Assembly: GCF_003075375.1 (NCBI RefSeq)
Contig: NZ_QDFT01000006.1
Location: 61,695-125,694 of the forward strand
DNA from: Microbacterium testaceum
GTDB taxonomy: Bacteria; Actinomycetota; Actinomycetes; Actinomycetales; Microbacteriaceae
Length of the DNA: 64,000 nt
Direction: 5' to 3'
Shown here: one piece after another, positions 47,922 through 58,000 of the stretch
How positions within the stretch are numbered: the first letter of the stretch is position 1
Layout: each line of letters opens with the position of its first letter
The notes under the pieces: model-generated
Told to the model about the DNA's origin: nothing
Database searches by the model: none
What the model saw: the letters and a program-made list of their open reading frames with translations, nothing else
Position numbers and translations under genes: made by a program

Positions 47922-50149
47922 GAGCGGCTCTCCTGCGGGGTGTCGGTGTCGAGGGGGGTGTCGATGTCGTCGGGGTCGGCGTCGGCGCGGCCGTCGGCGT
48001 GCTGATCCTTGAGCGCGATGCCGTCGGTGGGGGTGTCGGCATCCGGGACCGAACCGTCGTGCTCTTCGGCGCGGGTCCGCCGGCGACGGGCCACCGTGCG
48101 CACCACGCCGAGCGTCAGAAAGCCCACGATCAGGGCGATGATGACGACCAGGCCGATGTTCTCCCACTCGGCGCGCACCTCGACGTCGACGGCCTGCGGG
48201 GTGCCGATGACGACGCCGGTGGGGCTCAGCAGCTGGAAGTCGACGCTGACCTCGCCGTTGGCGATGCGGGCCTCGACCGGGACCTCCATGCGGGTGTTCG
48301 CCGAGGCCTGCGCCTCGACCGTCGTGCGCTCCTGCACCCGCAGGCGGGCGTCGTTCGTCCGTACCGAGAGCACCACGGTCACCGGCCACGGCAGGTCGTT
48401 GCGCACCCACGGCCGCAACGGCGCACTCGAACTCACGAGGCGGAAATCGGAGGACAGGATGCCGACGGAGTCGAGCGTGGTGCGGGTCTGGGCGCGGTGG
48501 TCCGAGACGGCCTGGCGGGCGGCATCCCCCGTCCATCCGACGCTCATGACCTGCAGGACCTCGGCGCGTTCGCGCCCGGTCAGCAGCTCGGGCTGGTCGA
48601 GGATCGAGGCGAAACGGTCGATCACCTGCTCGTCGGCGAGCAGATCGCCCACCTCGCCCACGCGCGCCTGATCGATCGTGGGGGCGGCGAGCGACACCTC
48701 GGATGCCGGCAGAGCGGCCACGTCGCGCAGGGTCGTCGGGGTGTAGCCCGGGGCGGTCGTCAGCAGCCCGAGCGTCGCGCGCAGGCTGACCCGCGAGCGG
48801 TCGGTGCCCCGGTCGACGACGGCGAGGACGGGCTGGCCACCCGCGGCCGTGCGCGCGAAGGCGAGATACCCCTGCGCGGCGGCGAGAGAGGCGCCGCGGC
48901 GGGTGGTGTCGTTCTGCCCTGCCGCCGCGGCGAGGGCGCGGGACACCTCGGCGTCGTAGACCGGGGTGGACACTCCCCCGACGGTCGCGGCGGCCTGCCG
49001 GGTGCCTCCGCCCACGGACGTGGATGCCACCAGCACGTGCGCGGGATTCTCGGCGGTGCCCAGGGGGGCGAGGGCCGCGATCGCCTCGGCGCCCGCACTG
49101 GCCGTGGCGGGCCAGAAGACGTTCGGCGTCGCGGTGCCGATGTCGAGGAGTGTCGACAGCGAGGGGAATGCGGGCTGCCCCGGCGCGGCCGAAACGGACG
49201 GGTCGGGGGTGGACACCGCCGAGACGGCCGGTGCCGGCTGCGTGAAGTCCGCGGCCGACATGTAGTTCTGCAGGGAGGTGGGGGTCAGCGGCGCCGCGAG
49301 CCCCGCGGCCAGCTGCGCGGCGATGTCGGCATCACCGAACTGCAGGGCGAAGCGGTCGTTCGGCAACGCCAGCAGCCGCTGCAGCCACGAGACGGCCGTG
49401 GGCGGGGCGGCGGAGCCGAGGACGCGGATCGCGGCGGGGATCGCCGGGTCGACGGCGAGCGTGGCCCCCGTGCCGTCGACGGAGTCGAGCTGGGCCGACA
49501 GGGCCCCGTCCACGGCGGTCAGCTCGGCGAGCTCGTTGGCCGACAGCAGTCCCCGGGTCATGGGGGCCGCGGTGATCGGCACGACGACGGCCACCGGCGT
49601 CTGCGGCGCGGCCTCGGACGGGACGACGACCACGCTCGCGGCGCTCATCCCCGCACCGCTCACGAGGACGGGGTACACCCCCGGGGCGCGGTTCGCGAGG
49701 GCGGGGTCGGTCGCCGGGGTCGACAGGGTCGTGGTGCTCTGCGCGCCGGAGGCCGTGGCATCCACTGTTCCCGTGGCGACCTGCTGCAGTGTCACACCCG
49801 TCGTGTCGCCGCTCAGCCACCGGTCGAGGGCGGCGTCGTCGGCGAGTCCGGCGGAGCCGAGCGAGAGCGAGAGGGGTGTCGCGGTCGTCGCGACCGAGCC
49901 GCCGGTGATCGTGGCGACCACCGACAGGGTGTCTCCGGCGCGCAGCACGCCGTTCGCGGCGGGGGCGGCGGAGAGCACGGCCGGCGACAGCGACGCCGAC
50001 GGGGACGGGCTGGGAGTGGCCGCGGCGGCGGCGCTCGCGGGCAGTCCGACGCCGAGGGCCAGGACACCGGCGACCAGGGTCGCCAGCAGCCGGCGCGTGA
50101 GGGAGCGCCGCGGCACGGGTGAGCCCGAAGGCGGGGAGGTCACGGTCAT
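47918..50149 (-). CDS. DUF6049 family secreted/membrane protein
   Basis: A 743-residue exported protein. A signal peptide (RSLTRRLLATLVAGVLALG...ASA, residues ~14-42) leads to a large Ala/Val/Thr-rich extracytoplasmic region with beta-strand repeats, then one transmembrane helix at ~675-697 (GLVVIIALIVGFLTLGVV) and a basic-then-acidic cytoplasmic tail rich in Asp. Counterparts are encoded just upstream of murJ in Actinobacteria (Rv3909). The function is unknown; a cell-envelope role is inferred from location and coupling to murJ (GTGA). Confidence 0.85.
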   Translation of the reverse strand: MTVTSPPSGSPVPRRSLTRRLLATLVAGVLALGVGLPASAAAAATPSPSPSASLSPAVLSAAPAANGVLRAGDTLSVVATITGGSVATTATPLSLSLGSAGLADDAALDRWLSGDTTGVTLQQVATGTVDATASGAQSTTTLSTPATDPALANRAPGVYPVLVSGAGMSAASVVVVPSEAAPQTPVAVVVPITAAPMTRGLLSANELAELTAVDGALSAQLDSVDGTGATLAVDPAIPAAIRVLGSAAPPTAVSWLQRLLALPNDRFALQFGDADIAAQLAAGLAAPLTPTSLQNYMSAADFTQPAPAVSAVSTPDPSVSAAPGQPAFPSLSTLLDIGTATPNVFWPATASAGAEAIAALAPLGTAENPAHVLVASTSVGGGTRQAAATVGGVSTPVYDAEVSRALAAAAGQNDTTRRGASLAAAQGYLAFARTAAGGQPVLAVVDRGTDRSRVSLRATLGLLTTAPGYTPTTLRDVAALPASEVSLAAPTIDQARVGEVGDLLADEQVIDRFASILDQPELLTGRERAEVLQVMSVGWTGDAARQAVSDHRAQTRTTLDSVGILSSDFRLVSSSAPLRPWVRNDLPWPVTVVLSVRTNDARLRVQERTTVEAQASANTRMEVPVEARIANGEVSVDFQLLSPTGVVIGTPQAVDVEVRAEWENIGLVVIIALIVGFLTLGVVRTVARRRRTRAEEHDGSVPDADTPTDGIALKDQHADGRADADPDDIDTPLDTDTPQESRS

Positions 50150-50249
50150 ACGATCGTCGGTGGCACGAGGGGGCCTCGCACCGCCACGAGTCTAGGCCCG
50201 GCTTGCTTCGAGCCCCCCGATAGCCCCGCGCAGACTGTTGAATGGACCG

Positions 50250-51761
50250 GTGCTCCCCGAACCCGCTCCTCAGCTGTGTCAGGCCCTCGCGGCCGACCTC
50301 CGCTCCGCCGGCTACGCCAGCGCCGCCCTGCGCGACGCGTGGGGCGCCCAGGCCGACGACGCCCTCGCGCGCGGACTGCGCGGACCCGCGGCGCAGGCGC
50401 TCGAGGGCCGCGACGACGCCCTGGCCGTCCTGGGACGTCTGTGGGGACTCGGGATGCCGGTCCCCCGCGCGAGCGTGGACGCGGCCCTGCCGACGCTCAC
50501 CGTTACCGGCGCCGTCGACCTCGGCCTGATCGCGACGGTCGGCGCCGACGTCGCGCCCGCCGTGCTCGTCCGTCCGCAGGCCTTCGCCGACGACGCGGGC
50601 GAGGTCGAGTGGTGGATCGCCAGCGACCTCGACGAGGCCGCCCTGCAGGGTCCGCTGCCCGAGGACCACGTGCTCGGCGTCGGAGGCGCCTCGCAGACCC
50701 TGGCCCGTCTGCAGCTCACCCGCCGCGGCGGTAACGCCCTCGACCTCGGCACGGGATGCGGCATCCAGGCCCTGCGACTGCGCCGACTGGTGGACCGCGT
50801 CGTCGCGACCGACATCTCGGAGCGCGCCCTGCGCTTCACACGACTGAATGCCCTGCTGAACGGCGTGGACGGCATCGAGACGCGGCACGGCTCGCTGTTC
50901 GAGCCGGTGGCGGGCGAGACGTTCGATCGGGTGGCATCCAATCCCCCGTTCGTCATCACGCCGCGCGTCGAGGGCGTGCCCGCCTACGAGTATCGCGACG
51001 GCGGTCTGGAGGGGGACGCGCTCGTGGCCGCCGTCATCGAGGGGGTGGGAGCGCAGCTGGCGCCCGGCGGAGTCGCCCAGTCGCTCGGCAATTGGGAGTA
51101 CCACGGCGAGGAATCGGGTCTCGACCGCGTCCGCGGGTGGGTGGGACCGTCGCTGGACGCCTGGGTGATCGAGCGCGAGGTCCTCGATCCGCTCGCCTAC
51201 GCCGAGCTGTGGGTGCGCGACGGCGGGACGGTCCCGGGGACGCCCGCCTACGCGCGGCTGATCGAGGCGTGGCTCGACGACTTCGCCCGTCGCGGTGTGA
51301 CCGGCGTCGGTTTCGGGTACGTGCTGCTGCGCAAGCCGCTGGCCGGGGCGCCGACCCTGTCGCGCTACGAGCGCGTCGCCGGCGGCGGCGAGGGCGGGTT
51401 CGGCCCGCACCTCGCCTCGTGCCTCGCGGCGCACGATCGCGCCGCACTGCTGGACGACGTCGATCTCGCCGACAGCGTGCTGCGCGTCGCCCCGGACGTG
51501 ACCGAGGCGCGCCACCACCGCCCCGGTGAGGGCGACCCGTCCGTCATCGAACTGCGCCAGGGTGGGGGCTTCGCGCGCACGCTCGAGGTCGACCCCGCGC
51601 TGGCCGCGCTCGTCGGAGCGTGCGACGGCGACCTGCCCGTCGGCACCCTGATCGACGCGATCGCGCAGCTGATGGAGGTGGATGCCGCGCACCTGCGCGC
51701 CGACCTGCTGCCCCGCGTGCGCGAGCTGCTCGTGACGGGCTTCGTGTCGTTCGAGGACTGA
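50250..51761 (+). CDS. Class I SAM-dependent methyltransferase (NPPF type)
   Basis: A 503-residue methyltransferase. The catalytic domain is central: SAM motif LDLGTGCGIQALRLRR (residues ~166-181), VVATDISERALRFTRLNALLNG and the amino-methyltransferase motif SNPPFVITP (residues ~228-236), which indicates N-methylation of rRNA, DNA or protein Gln. Flanking N-terminal (1-150) and C-terminal (330-503) domains are found in actinobacterial homologues of this length. GTG 50250 is chosen over TTG 50238 because a CAGACT box lies just before it. Exact substrate unknown. It diverges from DUF6049. Confidence 0.85.
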   Translation: MLPEPAPQLCQALAADLRSAGYASAALRDAWGAQADDALARGLRGPAAQALEGRDDALAVLGRLWGLGMPVPRASVDAALPTLTVTGAVDLGLIATVGADVAPAVLVRPQAFADDAGEVEWWIASDLDEAALQGPLPEDHVLGVGGASQTLARLQLTRRGGNALDLGTGCGIQALRLRRLVDRVVATDISERALRFTRLNALLNGVDGIETRHGSLFEPVAGETFDRVASNPPFVITPRVEGVPAYEYRDGGLEGDALVAAVIEGVGAQLAPGGVAQSLGNWEYHGEESGLDRVRGWVGPSLDAWVIEREVLDPLAYAELWVRDGGTVPGTPAYARLIEAWLDDFARRGVTGVGFGYVLLRKPLAGAPTLSRYERVAGGGEGGFGPHLASCLAAHDRAALLDDVDLADSVLRVAPDVTEARHHRPGEGDPSVIELRQGGGFARTLEVDPALAALVGACDGDLPVGTLIDAIAQLMEVDAAHLRADLLPRVRELLVTGFVSFED

Positions 51762-51794
51762 GGCGCCCCGGGAGGCGCTGTCAGCGGCCTTCGT

Positions 51795-51800
51795 TAGGCT
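51795..51800 (+). promoter_or_regulatory. -10 box TAGGCT before pcnA (leaderless)
   Basis: TAGGCT is followed by seven bases and then ATG 51808. A GGAGG at 51802-51806 also suits ATG 51817, so both leaderless and leadered starts are possible. Confidence 0.5.
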
Positions 51801-51807
51801 CGGAGGC

Positions 51808-53235
51808 ATGCTGAACATGGCCGAGGGACTCGTGCGTCTCGAGGAGCTCGCCGCCCATCCCGTCGTCGCCACCGTCGCCCGCGCCTTCGCCGAGGCCGGA
51901 CGCGATCTGGCGATCGTGGGCGGTCCCGTGCGCGACGCGCTGCTCGGGCGCACGACGCACGACTTCGACTTCACCACCGATGCGCGTCCCGACGAGATCC
52001 TCGCCCTCATCAAGCCCGTCTCGTCGGTGCAGTGGGACGTGGGCCGCGCCTTCGGGACCATCGGCGCGCGCGTCAAGGGCGAGCAGGTCGAGATCACGAC
52101 GTTCCGCGCCGACAGCTACGACGGTGTGACCCGTAAGCCGACGGTCGAGTTCGGCGACACGCTCGAGGCCGACCTGAGCCGCCGCGACTTCACCGTGAAC
52201 GCCATGGCGCTGCGCGTCCCCGCGCGCACGTTGGTCGACCCCACGGGTGGGGTCGAAGACCTCATCGCCGGGCGGCTGCGCACGCCGATCGATCCGGCCG
52301 TCAGCTTCGGCGACGATCCCCTGCGCATGCTCCGCGCGGCGCGTTTCTCGTCGCAGCTCGACTTCTCGGTCGATCAGGGCACCCTCGACGCGATCGCCGA
52401 GCTGCGCGCCTCGCTGTCGATCGTCAGCCCCGAGCGGGTGCAGGCCGAGCTCGTGCGTCTGCTGCAGACCGACGATCCCGTCCGCGGCATCCGCGTCCTG
52501 GTCGAGACCGGGCTGATCGAGGAGTTCCTCCCCGAGATCCCCGCGCTCAAGCTCGAGGTCGACGAGCACCACCACCACAAGGACGTCTACGAGCACTCCC
52601 TGACCGTGCTGCGCCAGGCCATCGCTCTCGAGAAGAGCCGCCACCCGGATGCCGCCCCCGACGTGGCGCTGCGGCTCGCGGCCCTGCTGCACGACATCGG
52701 AAAGCCCGCCACGCGCCGCCTCGAGGCCGGCGGGGGCGTCACCTTCCACCACCACGACATCAAGGGCGCGCGCATGGCGCGCAAACGCCTGCAGGCGCTG
52801 CGCTTCGACGCCGCGACCACGACGGTGGTGTCGCGCCTCGTCGAGCTGCACCTGCGCTTCTTCGGCTACGCCGAGGGGGCGTGGACCGACGCCGCCGTGC
52901 GCCGGTACGTGCGCGACGCCGGAGACGAGCTGGAACGCCTGCACATCCTGACCCGTGCCGACGTGACCACGCGTAACAAGCGCAAGGCGCAGCGTCTGGC
53001 ATCCGCCTACGACGACATCGAGGCCCGGATCGCCACCCTGCGCGAGCAGGAGCAGATCGACGCGATCCGCCCCGACCTCGACGGCAACCAGATCCAGCAG
53101 ATCCTGGGTCTCACGCCCGGTCGCGAGGTGGGCGAGGCGTATCGCTTTTTGCTCGATCTGCGGCTCGACGAGGGCGTGCTGGGTGCCGACGAGGCCGAGA
53201 AGCGTCTGCGCGCGTGGTGGGCTGCGCGGGGCTGA
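51808..53235 (+). CDS. pcnA: CCA tRNA nucleotidyltransferase
   Basis: A 475-residue class II nucleotidyltransferase adding CCA to tRNA 3' ends. Nucleotidyltransferase motif IVGGPVRDALLGR with the catalytic DFDFTT, then LSRRDFTVNAMAL and DDPLRMLRAARF. An HD phosphohydrolase domain follows (EHHHHKDVYEHSL, LLHDIGKPATR), as in actinobacterial enzymes. CCA is not encoded in the three tRNA genes of this window, so the enzyme is needed. Two starts (51808 or 51817) are possible. Confidence 0.96.
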   Translation: MLNMAEGLVRLEELAAHPVVATVARAFAEAGRDLAIVGGPVRDALLGRTTHDFDFTTDARPDEILALIKPVSSVQWDVGRAFGTIGARVKGEQVEITTFRADSYDGVTRKPTVEFGDTLEADLSRRDFTVNAMALRVPARTLVDPTGGVEDLIAGRLRTPIDPAVSFGDDPLRMLRAARFSSQLDFSVDQGTLDAIAELRASLSIVSPERVQAELVRLLQTDDPVRGIRVLVETGLIEEFLPEIPALKLEVDEHHHHKDVYEHSLTVLRQAIALEKSRHPDAAPDVALRLAALLHDIGKPATRRLEAGGGVTFHHHDIKGARMARKRLQALRFDAATTTVVSRLVELHLRFFGYAEGAWTDAAVRRYVRDAGDELERLHILTRADVTTRNKRKAQRLASAYDDIEARIATLREQEQIDAIRPDLDGNQIQQILGLTPGREVGEAYRFLLDLRLDEGVLGADEAEKRLRAWWAARG

Positions 53236-53319
53236 CCTGCTGCCGCGGTCGCGGCCGAGACGACGACCCATCGGCCTCAGATCGCCGCAGGGCGGCGGTC
53301 GCGAGGCGCGGGTCGTCCC

Positions 53320-54441
53320 TCACCCCGCCGGCGTGGCCTCGGCGCCCGGTGTCGCCGGCGATTCCGCTCCGGGAGCGGTCGGCGCCGGCGACGCGGACTG
53401 ATCCCCGGCCGGCTCGGGAACCGCGACGGTGCCCGCGGGCAGCGGCTGCACCCGAGCGAAGGGGAAGTCGGACGTCGTTGCGTTGGCGACGTCCGCAAGG
53501 CTGTCCCAGGTGGAGGCCCCGGCGGGGATCTCGCGCAGCGGGAAGACGTTCCACGCGTCGCTTCGACCCGGGATGACGTACGGGACCGGGACGGGCCCCC
53601 CGCCGCCGTAGAAGTAGGAGTCGACCTGGACCCCGTCCACCTCGCGCCCGACGGTCGTCAATGCGTTGCCGTCCTGGTCGAAGAGCTGCACGGCGTCGAT
53701 GGGGTTCCCCTCGGCGTCGAAGGCGAAGATGTTGCGGATCCGAACGCCATCCGACGAGAGGCCGGGAGTGTCGTACAGGGCCGGGGCGGGGTCGATCCGT
53801 CCGGCGTAGACCTGGGTGAGAGCCGACGAGAACGACGCGGTGAGCACGGGCACCGCGATGACCGCGAGAACCGTCAGAACGGTGCGAATCGCACGCATCC
53901 ACCGCAGGGGCGCCCAGCGCCCGCGTCCCCATTGCACGCTGACGACGAGGCAGGTGGCGAGCACCACCCACGACAGGGCGTTGTACGAGAGCGAGAGAAG
54001 AGAATCCAGGATGCCGCCGGTCCCGGGCTTCGGCATCAGAGCCAAGAAGACCCAGACGTAGAACACGCAACCGCGCAGCACCCACCACACCGGCCGCAGC
54101 GAGGAGAGCAGGTCGAGGATCCACCCGCCGACCGGGTTGTTCCGCACCGCGGCGCCGACCTCGCGCCAGCCGTTGCGGACGTCGTCGATGACCGTGAGTC
54201 TCTTCCGCGGCCGGTTCGAGGCGGTGCGCTCCGGAAGCCCGGCGGCCGCGCGCAATTCGGCGGCATAGGTCGCGGCATCCGGGATCTCGAAGTCCGCGCC
54301 CGCCTCGGCGGCCTGGTCGGACAGATCCGCCTCGAGGCCGTCGAGCAGGTCGTCGACCTCGTCGGTCGGCAGGTCGTCGAGGTGTGCGCGGACGGCGGAG
54401 GCGAACGCGTGGATGTCGTCGCGGACGGGCGTGGTGATCAT
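53320..54441 (-). CDS. HAAS-domain membrane protein with C-terminal exported region
   Basis: A 373-residue protein. The N-terminal ~65 residues (DIHAFASAVRAHLDDLPTDEVDDLLDGLE) form the HAAS/DUF1700-type helical domain usually paired with PadR regulators. Transmembrane helices lie at about residues 118-137, 150-172 and 188-208. The C-terminal ~165 residues are extracytoplasmic, with DAEGNPIDAVQLFDQDGN and a Pro/Ala tail. Its ATG overlaps the padR stop (ATGA). It probably acts with PadR as an envelope-sensing pair. The function is inferred from the pairing only. Confidence 0.78.
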   Translation of the reverse strand: MITTPVRDDIHAFASAVRAHLDDLPTDEVDDLLDGLEADLSDQAAEAGADFEIPDAATYAAELRAAAGLPERTASNRPRKRLTVIDDVRNGWREVGAAVRNNPVGGWILDLLSSLRPVWWVLRGCVFYVWVFLALMPKPGTGGILDSLLSLSYNALSWVVLATCLVVSVQWGRGRWAPLRWMRAIRTVLTVLAVIAVPVLTASFSSALTQVYAGRIDPAPALYDTPGLSSDGVRIRNIFAFDAEGNPIDAVQLFDQDGNALTTVGREVDGVQVDSYFYGGGGPVPVPYVIPGRSDAWNVFPLREIPAGASTWDSLADVANATTSDFPFARVQPLPAGTVAVPEPAGDQSASPAPTAPGAESPATPGAEATPAG

Positions 54442-54797
54442 CGTGCGTCTCCGATCGTACGCAGTTTCTTGGGCCGGTTGCCGTCGTCGAGCAGCCCCGT
54501 CATCGCTGACGAGAAGTGAGCCCAGCTGGCGCGCTGGGCGTCGAGCAGTTCGCGCCCCTGGGGGTTGATCGCGTAGTACTTGCGGTGCGGACCGCCCTCG
54601 GATGGCACCACGTAGCTCGACAACGCTCCCGCCGAGTAGAGCCTGCGAAGCGTGCCGTACACCGACGCATCGCCCACCTCGCCGAGACCGGCTTCGCGCA
54701 AGCGGCGGACGATGTCGTACCCGTACCCGTCGTCGTGCTGAACGACCGCCAGCACGGCGGCATCCAGCACCCCTTTCAACAGCTGCGTCGTATCCAC
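54438..54797 (-). CDS. PadR family transcriptional regulator
   Basis: A 119-residue winged-helix regulator. Features: LLKGVLDAAVLAVVQHDDGYGYDIVRRL, VYGTLRRLYSAGAL and HRKYYAINPQGRELL, which fit the PadR N-terminal winged helix and its beta-wing. A short C-terminal dimerisation helix follows. It is the first gene of the leftward padR-HAAS pair. GTAGTAGTACGTAG directly upstream may be its own operator. Confidence 0.93.
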   Translation of the reverse strand: MDTTQLLKGVLDAAVLAVVQHDDGYGYDIVRRLREAGLGEVGDASVYGTLRRLYSAGALSSYVVPSEGGPHRKYYAINPQGRELLDAQRASWAHFSSAMTGLLDDGNRPKKLRTIGDAR

Positions 54798-54836
54798 GCG
54801 GCCCCCTTCGCTCCTCTGCCTGGGACGGTACCACGC

Positions 54837-54856
54837 GATGCGTAGTAGTACGTAGA
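54837..54856. promoter_or_regulatory. Candidate PadR operator (GTAGTAGTACGTAG)
   Basis: A run rich in GTA/TAC half-sites (GCGTAGTAGTACGTAGAG) lies about 40 bases upstream of padR. PadR-type sites often contain TACT/AGTA arms; the match here is suggestive only. The remaining 240 bases up to 55096 contain no gene; they should hold the promoter of the metallopeptidase. Confidence 0.4.
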
Positions 54857-55096
54857 GCGGAATTCGAGCTGGCTCGGCATGGCGCGGGTGAAGTGTGTCG
54901 GTCAGGTGTTGTCACAGTGGACAAATCGATCGCGAGAGCGGATAAAGTGCGATTGTTAGGGCTATCAACGCGCCGATATCGGTCGAAGCAGCCCGGTATT
55001 CCGGGTCGAATCTTGCACCGAAACGACCGTGAAACGTGCCGTCCCTAGCGTGCGGATCGCGTTTCACCCGCTTTCCGATCGCCCTAGGAGCCACCC

Positions 55097-58000
55097 GTGA
55101 CCCGATCCCCGCGCCGTCCTCGCCAGAGACGAAGGACGCTCGCCGCCGCCGCCGTCGCCATCATCGCGGCCCTGACCGCCTCGCTCGTCGGTGCGCCCGC
55201 CGCGTCGGCCCGCGCAGCCGACGAACCCGTGTGGAAACCCGTCGACGCGGCCGGCGCACAGACCGAGCTCGGCCTGACCGCGGACGCCGACGTCTCGGCG
55301 TTCGACCTCGACCTGGGCGCGGTGTTCGACGCTCCTCGGCTGCGCAGCTTCCAGGCCCGTTCGGCGACCCCCGCCCCCGCCCCCCTGCACCTCTCGCTCC
55401 CCGACCCGACGGGCGCGTTCGTGGACTTCATCGTGCAGCCGGTCAGTGTCATGGAGGACGCTTTGGCGGCACGGCATCCCGAACTCAAGACGTACGCCGG
55501 TCGTGCGGCGTCGGACCCGACCGTCTCGGTGCGCGTGAGCATCACTCCCCTGGGTCTGTCGGCCTCGGTGCGCAGCGGAGACAACCGTTCGACCGCCTGG
55601 TACGTCGACCCCGTGCCGTCGGATGCCGACGACGCCAAGCCGCGGCACATCTCTTACGGTCGCGACGCCGCGCGCGAGGACAAGGGTGCGGCCCAGTTCC
55701 TGGAGCCCGCGAACGAGGCACCCGTCGTCGAGAAGGCGCCCGCCGCGCCCGCCAAGGCGATGCGGCAGGTGATCCGCCTCGCTCTCGCGACGGACCCGTC
55801 CTTCGCGCAGTTCTACGGGACCGAGAACGTGCTGGCGGCCAAGGTCGTGATGACGAACCGCATCGCGCAGATCTACAACGACGACCTGGGCGTGCAGCTC
55901 AAGCTCGTCAACGGTACCGAGAAGCTCAACTTCGACACCGAGAAGGCCGCGTACGAGCCCGGCGGAGCCTGTGGAGACCAAGCCTGTTACCCCGTCGGCG
56001 CCTTGAACGAGTGCCAGGGCTGGGCCCTCGATTCCAACGCCGGCGCCCTGCAGCGCATCCTCGGCGACGACGCCTACGACGTGGGACACCTGTCGCTCGG
56101 CTCCGGTAACGGCGGAATGGCCAACTGGAACGTCGTCGGCGTGAACTGGTGGAAGGGCGGCGGGTGCACGGGCCTGGCGAAGCCGATCGGCGACGTGTTC
56201 GCCACCGACTACGTCGCGCACGAGCTCGGCCACCAGTTCGGCGGCACGCACACGATGAACGCCTGCCACAACTCGCAGGGCGACTCCGCGATGGAGCCCG
56301 GATCGGCATCGACCATCATGGGCTACGCGGGCCTCTGCCGCGAGAACGACCTCCAGTCGAACTCCGACCCGTACTTCTCGGCGTTCAGCATCGACCAGAT
56401 GCACTACTGGACGGGCTGGGCGGGCCTGCACGAAGAGTCGCCCAACACCGTTCCGCAGGTGACGGTCCCCGAGAGCCGGAAGATCCCCGTCCGCACGCCC
56501 TTCGCGCTGACGGCCTCGGGCACCGACTCCGACGGCGACCCTCTGACCTACGTCTGGGAGCAGGCGAACCTCGGCGACTTCGGCCGGGGACTGCGCGACC
56601 CGAACAAGGTGAACGGTCCGCTGTTCCGCCTCTTCTCCCGGGCGGCCGACCTGACCGAAGAACAGGCGCACTCGTACTACTCGGGGGCGCACAACGCCGC
56701 GACGCCGACGCCGACGCGCGTCTTCCCCGACATGGCGCAGATCCTCGCGGGGAACACGAACGCCCGGACGGGCACCTGCGAATCGACCGACTGGCTCGAG
56801 GCGCGCGACTGCTTCTCGGAGTTCCTGCCCACCGCGGCCTACGAGGGCAACGGCAACGGCGGTTTCGACTTCCGCGTGACCGCTCGCGACCAGCGTCCGG
56901 ACGGCGGTGGAGTCGCCACGGCGGGAGTGCACCTCGCGATCGCGCGTGACGCCGGTCCGTTCGAGGTGACGAGCTTCGCGACGGCCGGCCAGGCGGTGGG
57001 CGTGGGCAGCACGAACGAGATCACCTGGAACGTCAACGGGACGGATGCCGCCGACATGGCACCCGAGGTCCGCATCCTGCTGTCGACCGATGGCGGCCAG
57101 ACCTTCGACCGGGTCCTCGCCGAGCGGACGGCGAACGACGGCGCCGCCACGGTGACCTTCCCGAAGGTCGCGACCGACAGGGCACGAATCAAGATCGAGG
57201 CCGTCGACAACTACTTCTTCGCGGTCAACGAGAAGGACTTCGTCATCTTCGACGCCACGCTCGAATCGATCGTGCCGCAGGTGGCACGCACCATCCCGGG
57301 TGTGCCCATCACGCTTCCCGCGACGGTCGTGCCGGTCTACAACGGCCTCTCCAGCACGCCGATCCCGGTGACCTGGGACACGTCCGGCGTGGACTGGGCC
57401 ACGGCCGGAACGTACCGGGTGATCGGCTCGGGGGTGGACCAGTACGGCACGACGTTCTCGGACGCGGTGCTCACCCTCTACATCGGCGACTTCAGCTCGA
57501 CCGATCCCGTCTCGGTGACCGTCCCGGAGGGGCAGCCCGTCGCAGCGCTCGCGAACCTGCTGCCTCCGACCGTTCCCGCGCAGGTGGGAACCAGCGAGAC
57601 GCGGTTCGCCACCGCGGTGACCTGGAACACCGCCGCGATCACGCAGAAGGACCTGGATGCCGCGGGCACCGTCCGCGTCGAAGGGACCGCGGCATCCGCG
57701 ATCCCCGGTGCCGCCGGGATCCCGGCGACGCTGACGGTGATCGTCACCACGGCTGCGAAGGTCAACGTCGCACCGGACTCGAACACGCGATCCGCGACGT
57801 TCACCGAGCCGGGGTATTCCATCAACGGCACGGTCAACGGCAACCTCGGTGACAAGGCCTGGTCGAACTGGCGGCCCGACGGGGTGAACGAGAACGACAC
57901 CCTCACCTACTCGTGGAAGGAGCTCCAACTTCTCGATTCGCTCGATGTCACCGCCTTCCGCGACGGTGCCGGTCAGTCGTGGCCCGCGCAGGCGAGCGCG

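Noticed and set aside
47999..50122. A 707-codon open frame on the plus strand
   Set aside because: Antisense to DUF6049, which has signal peptide, membrane helix and correct operon coupling.
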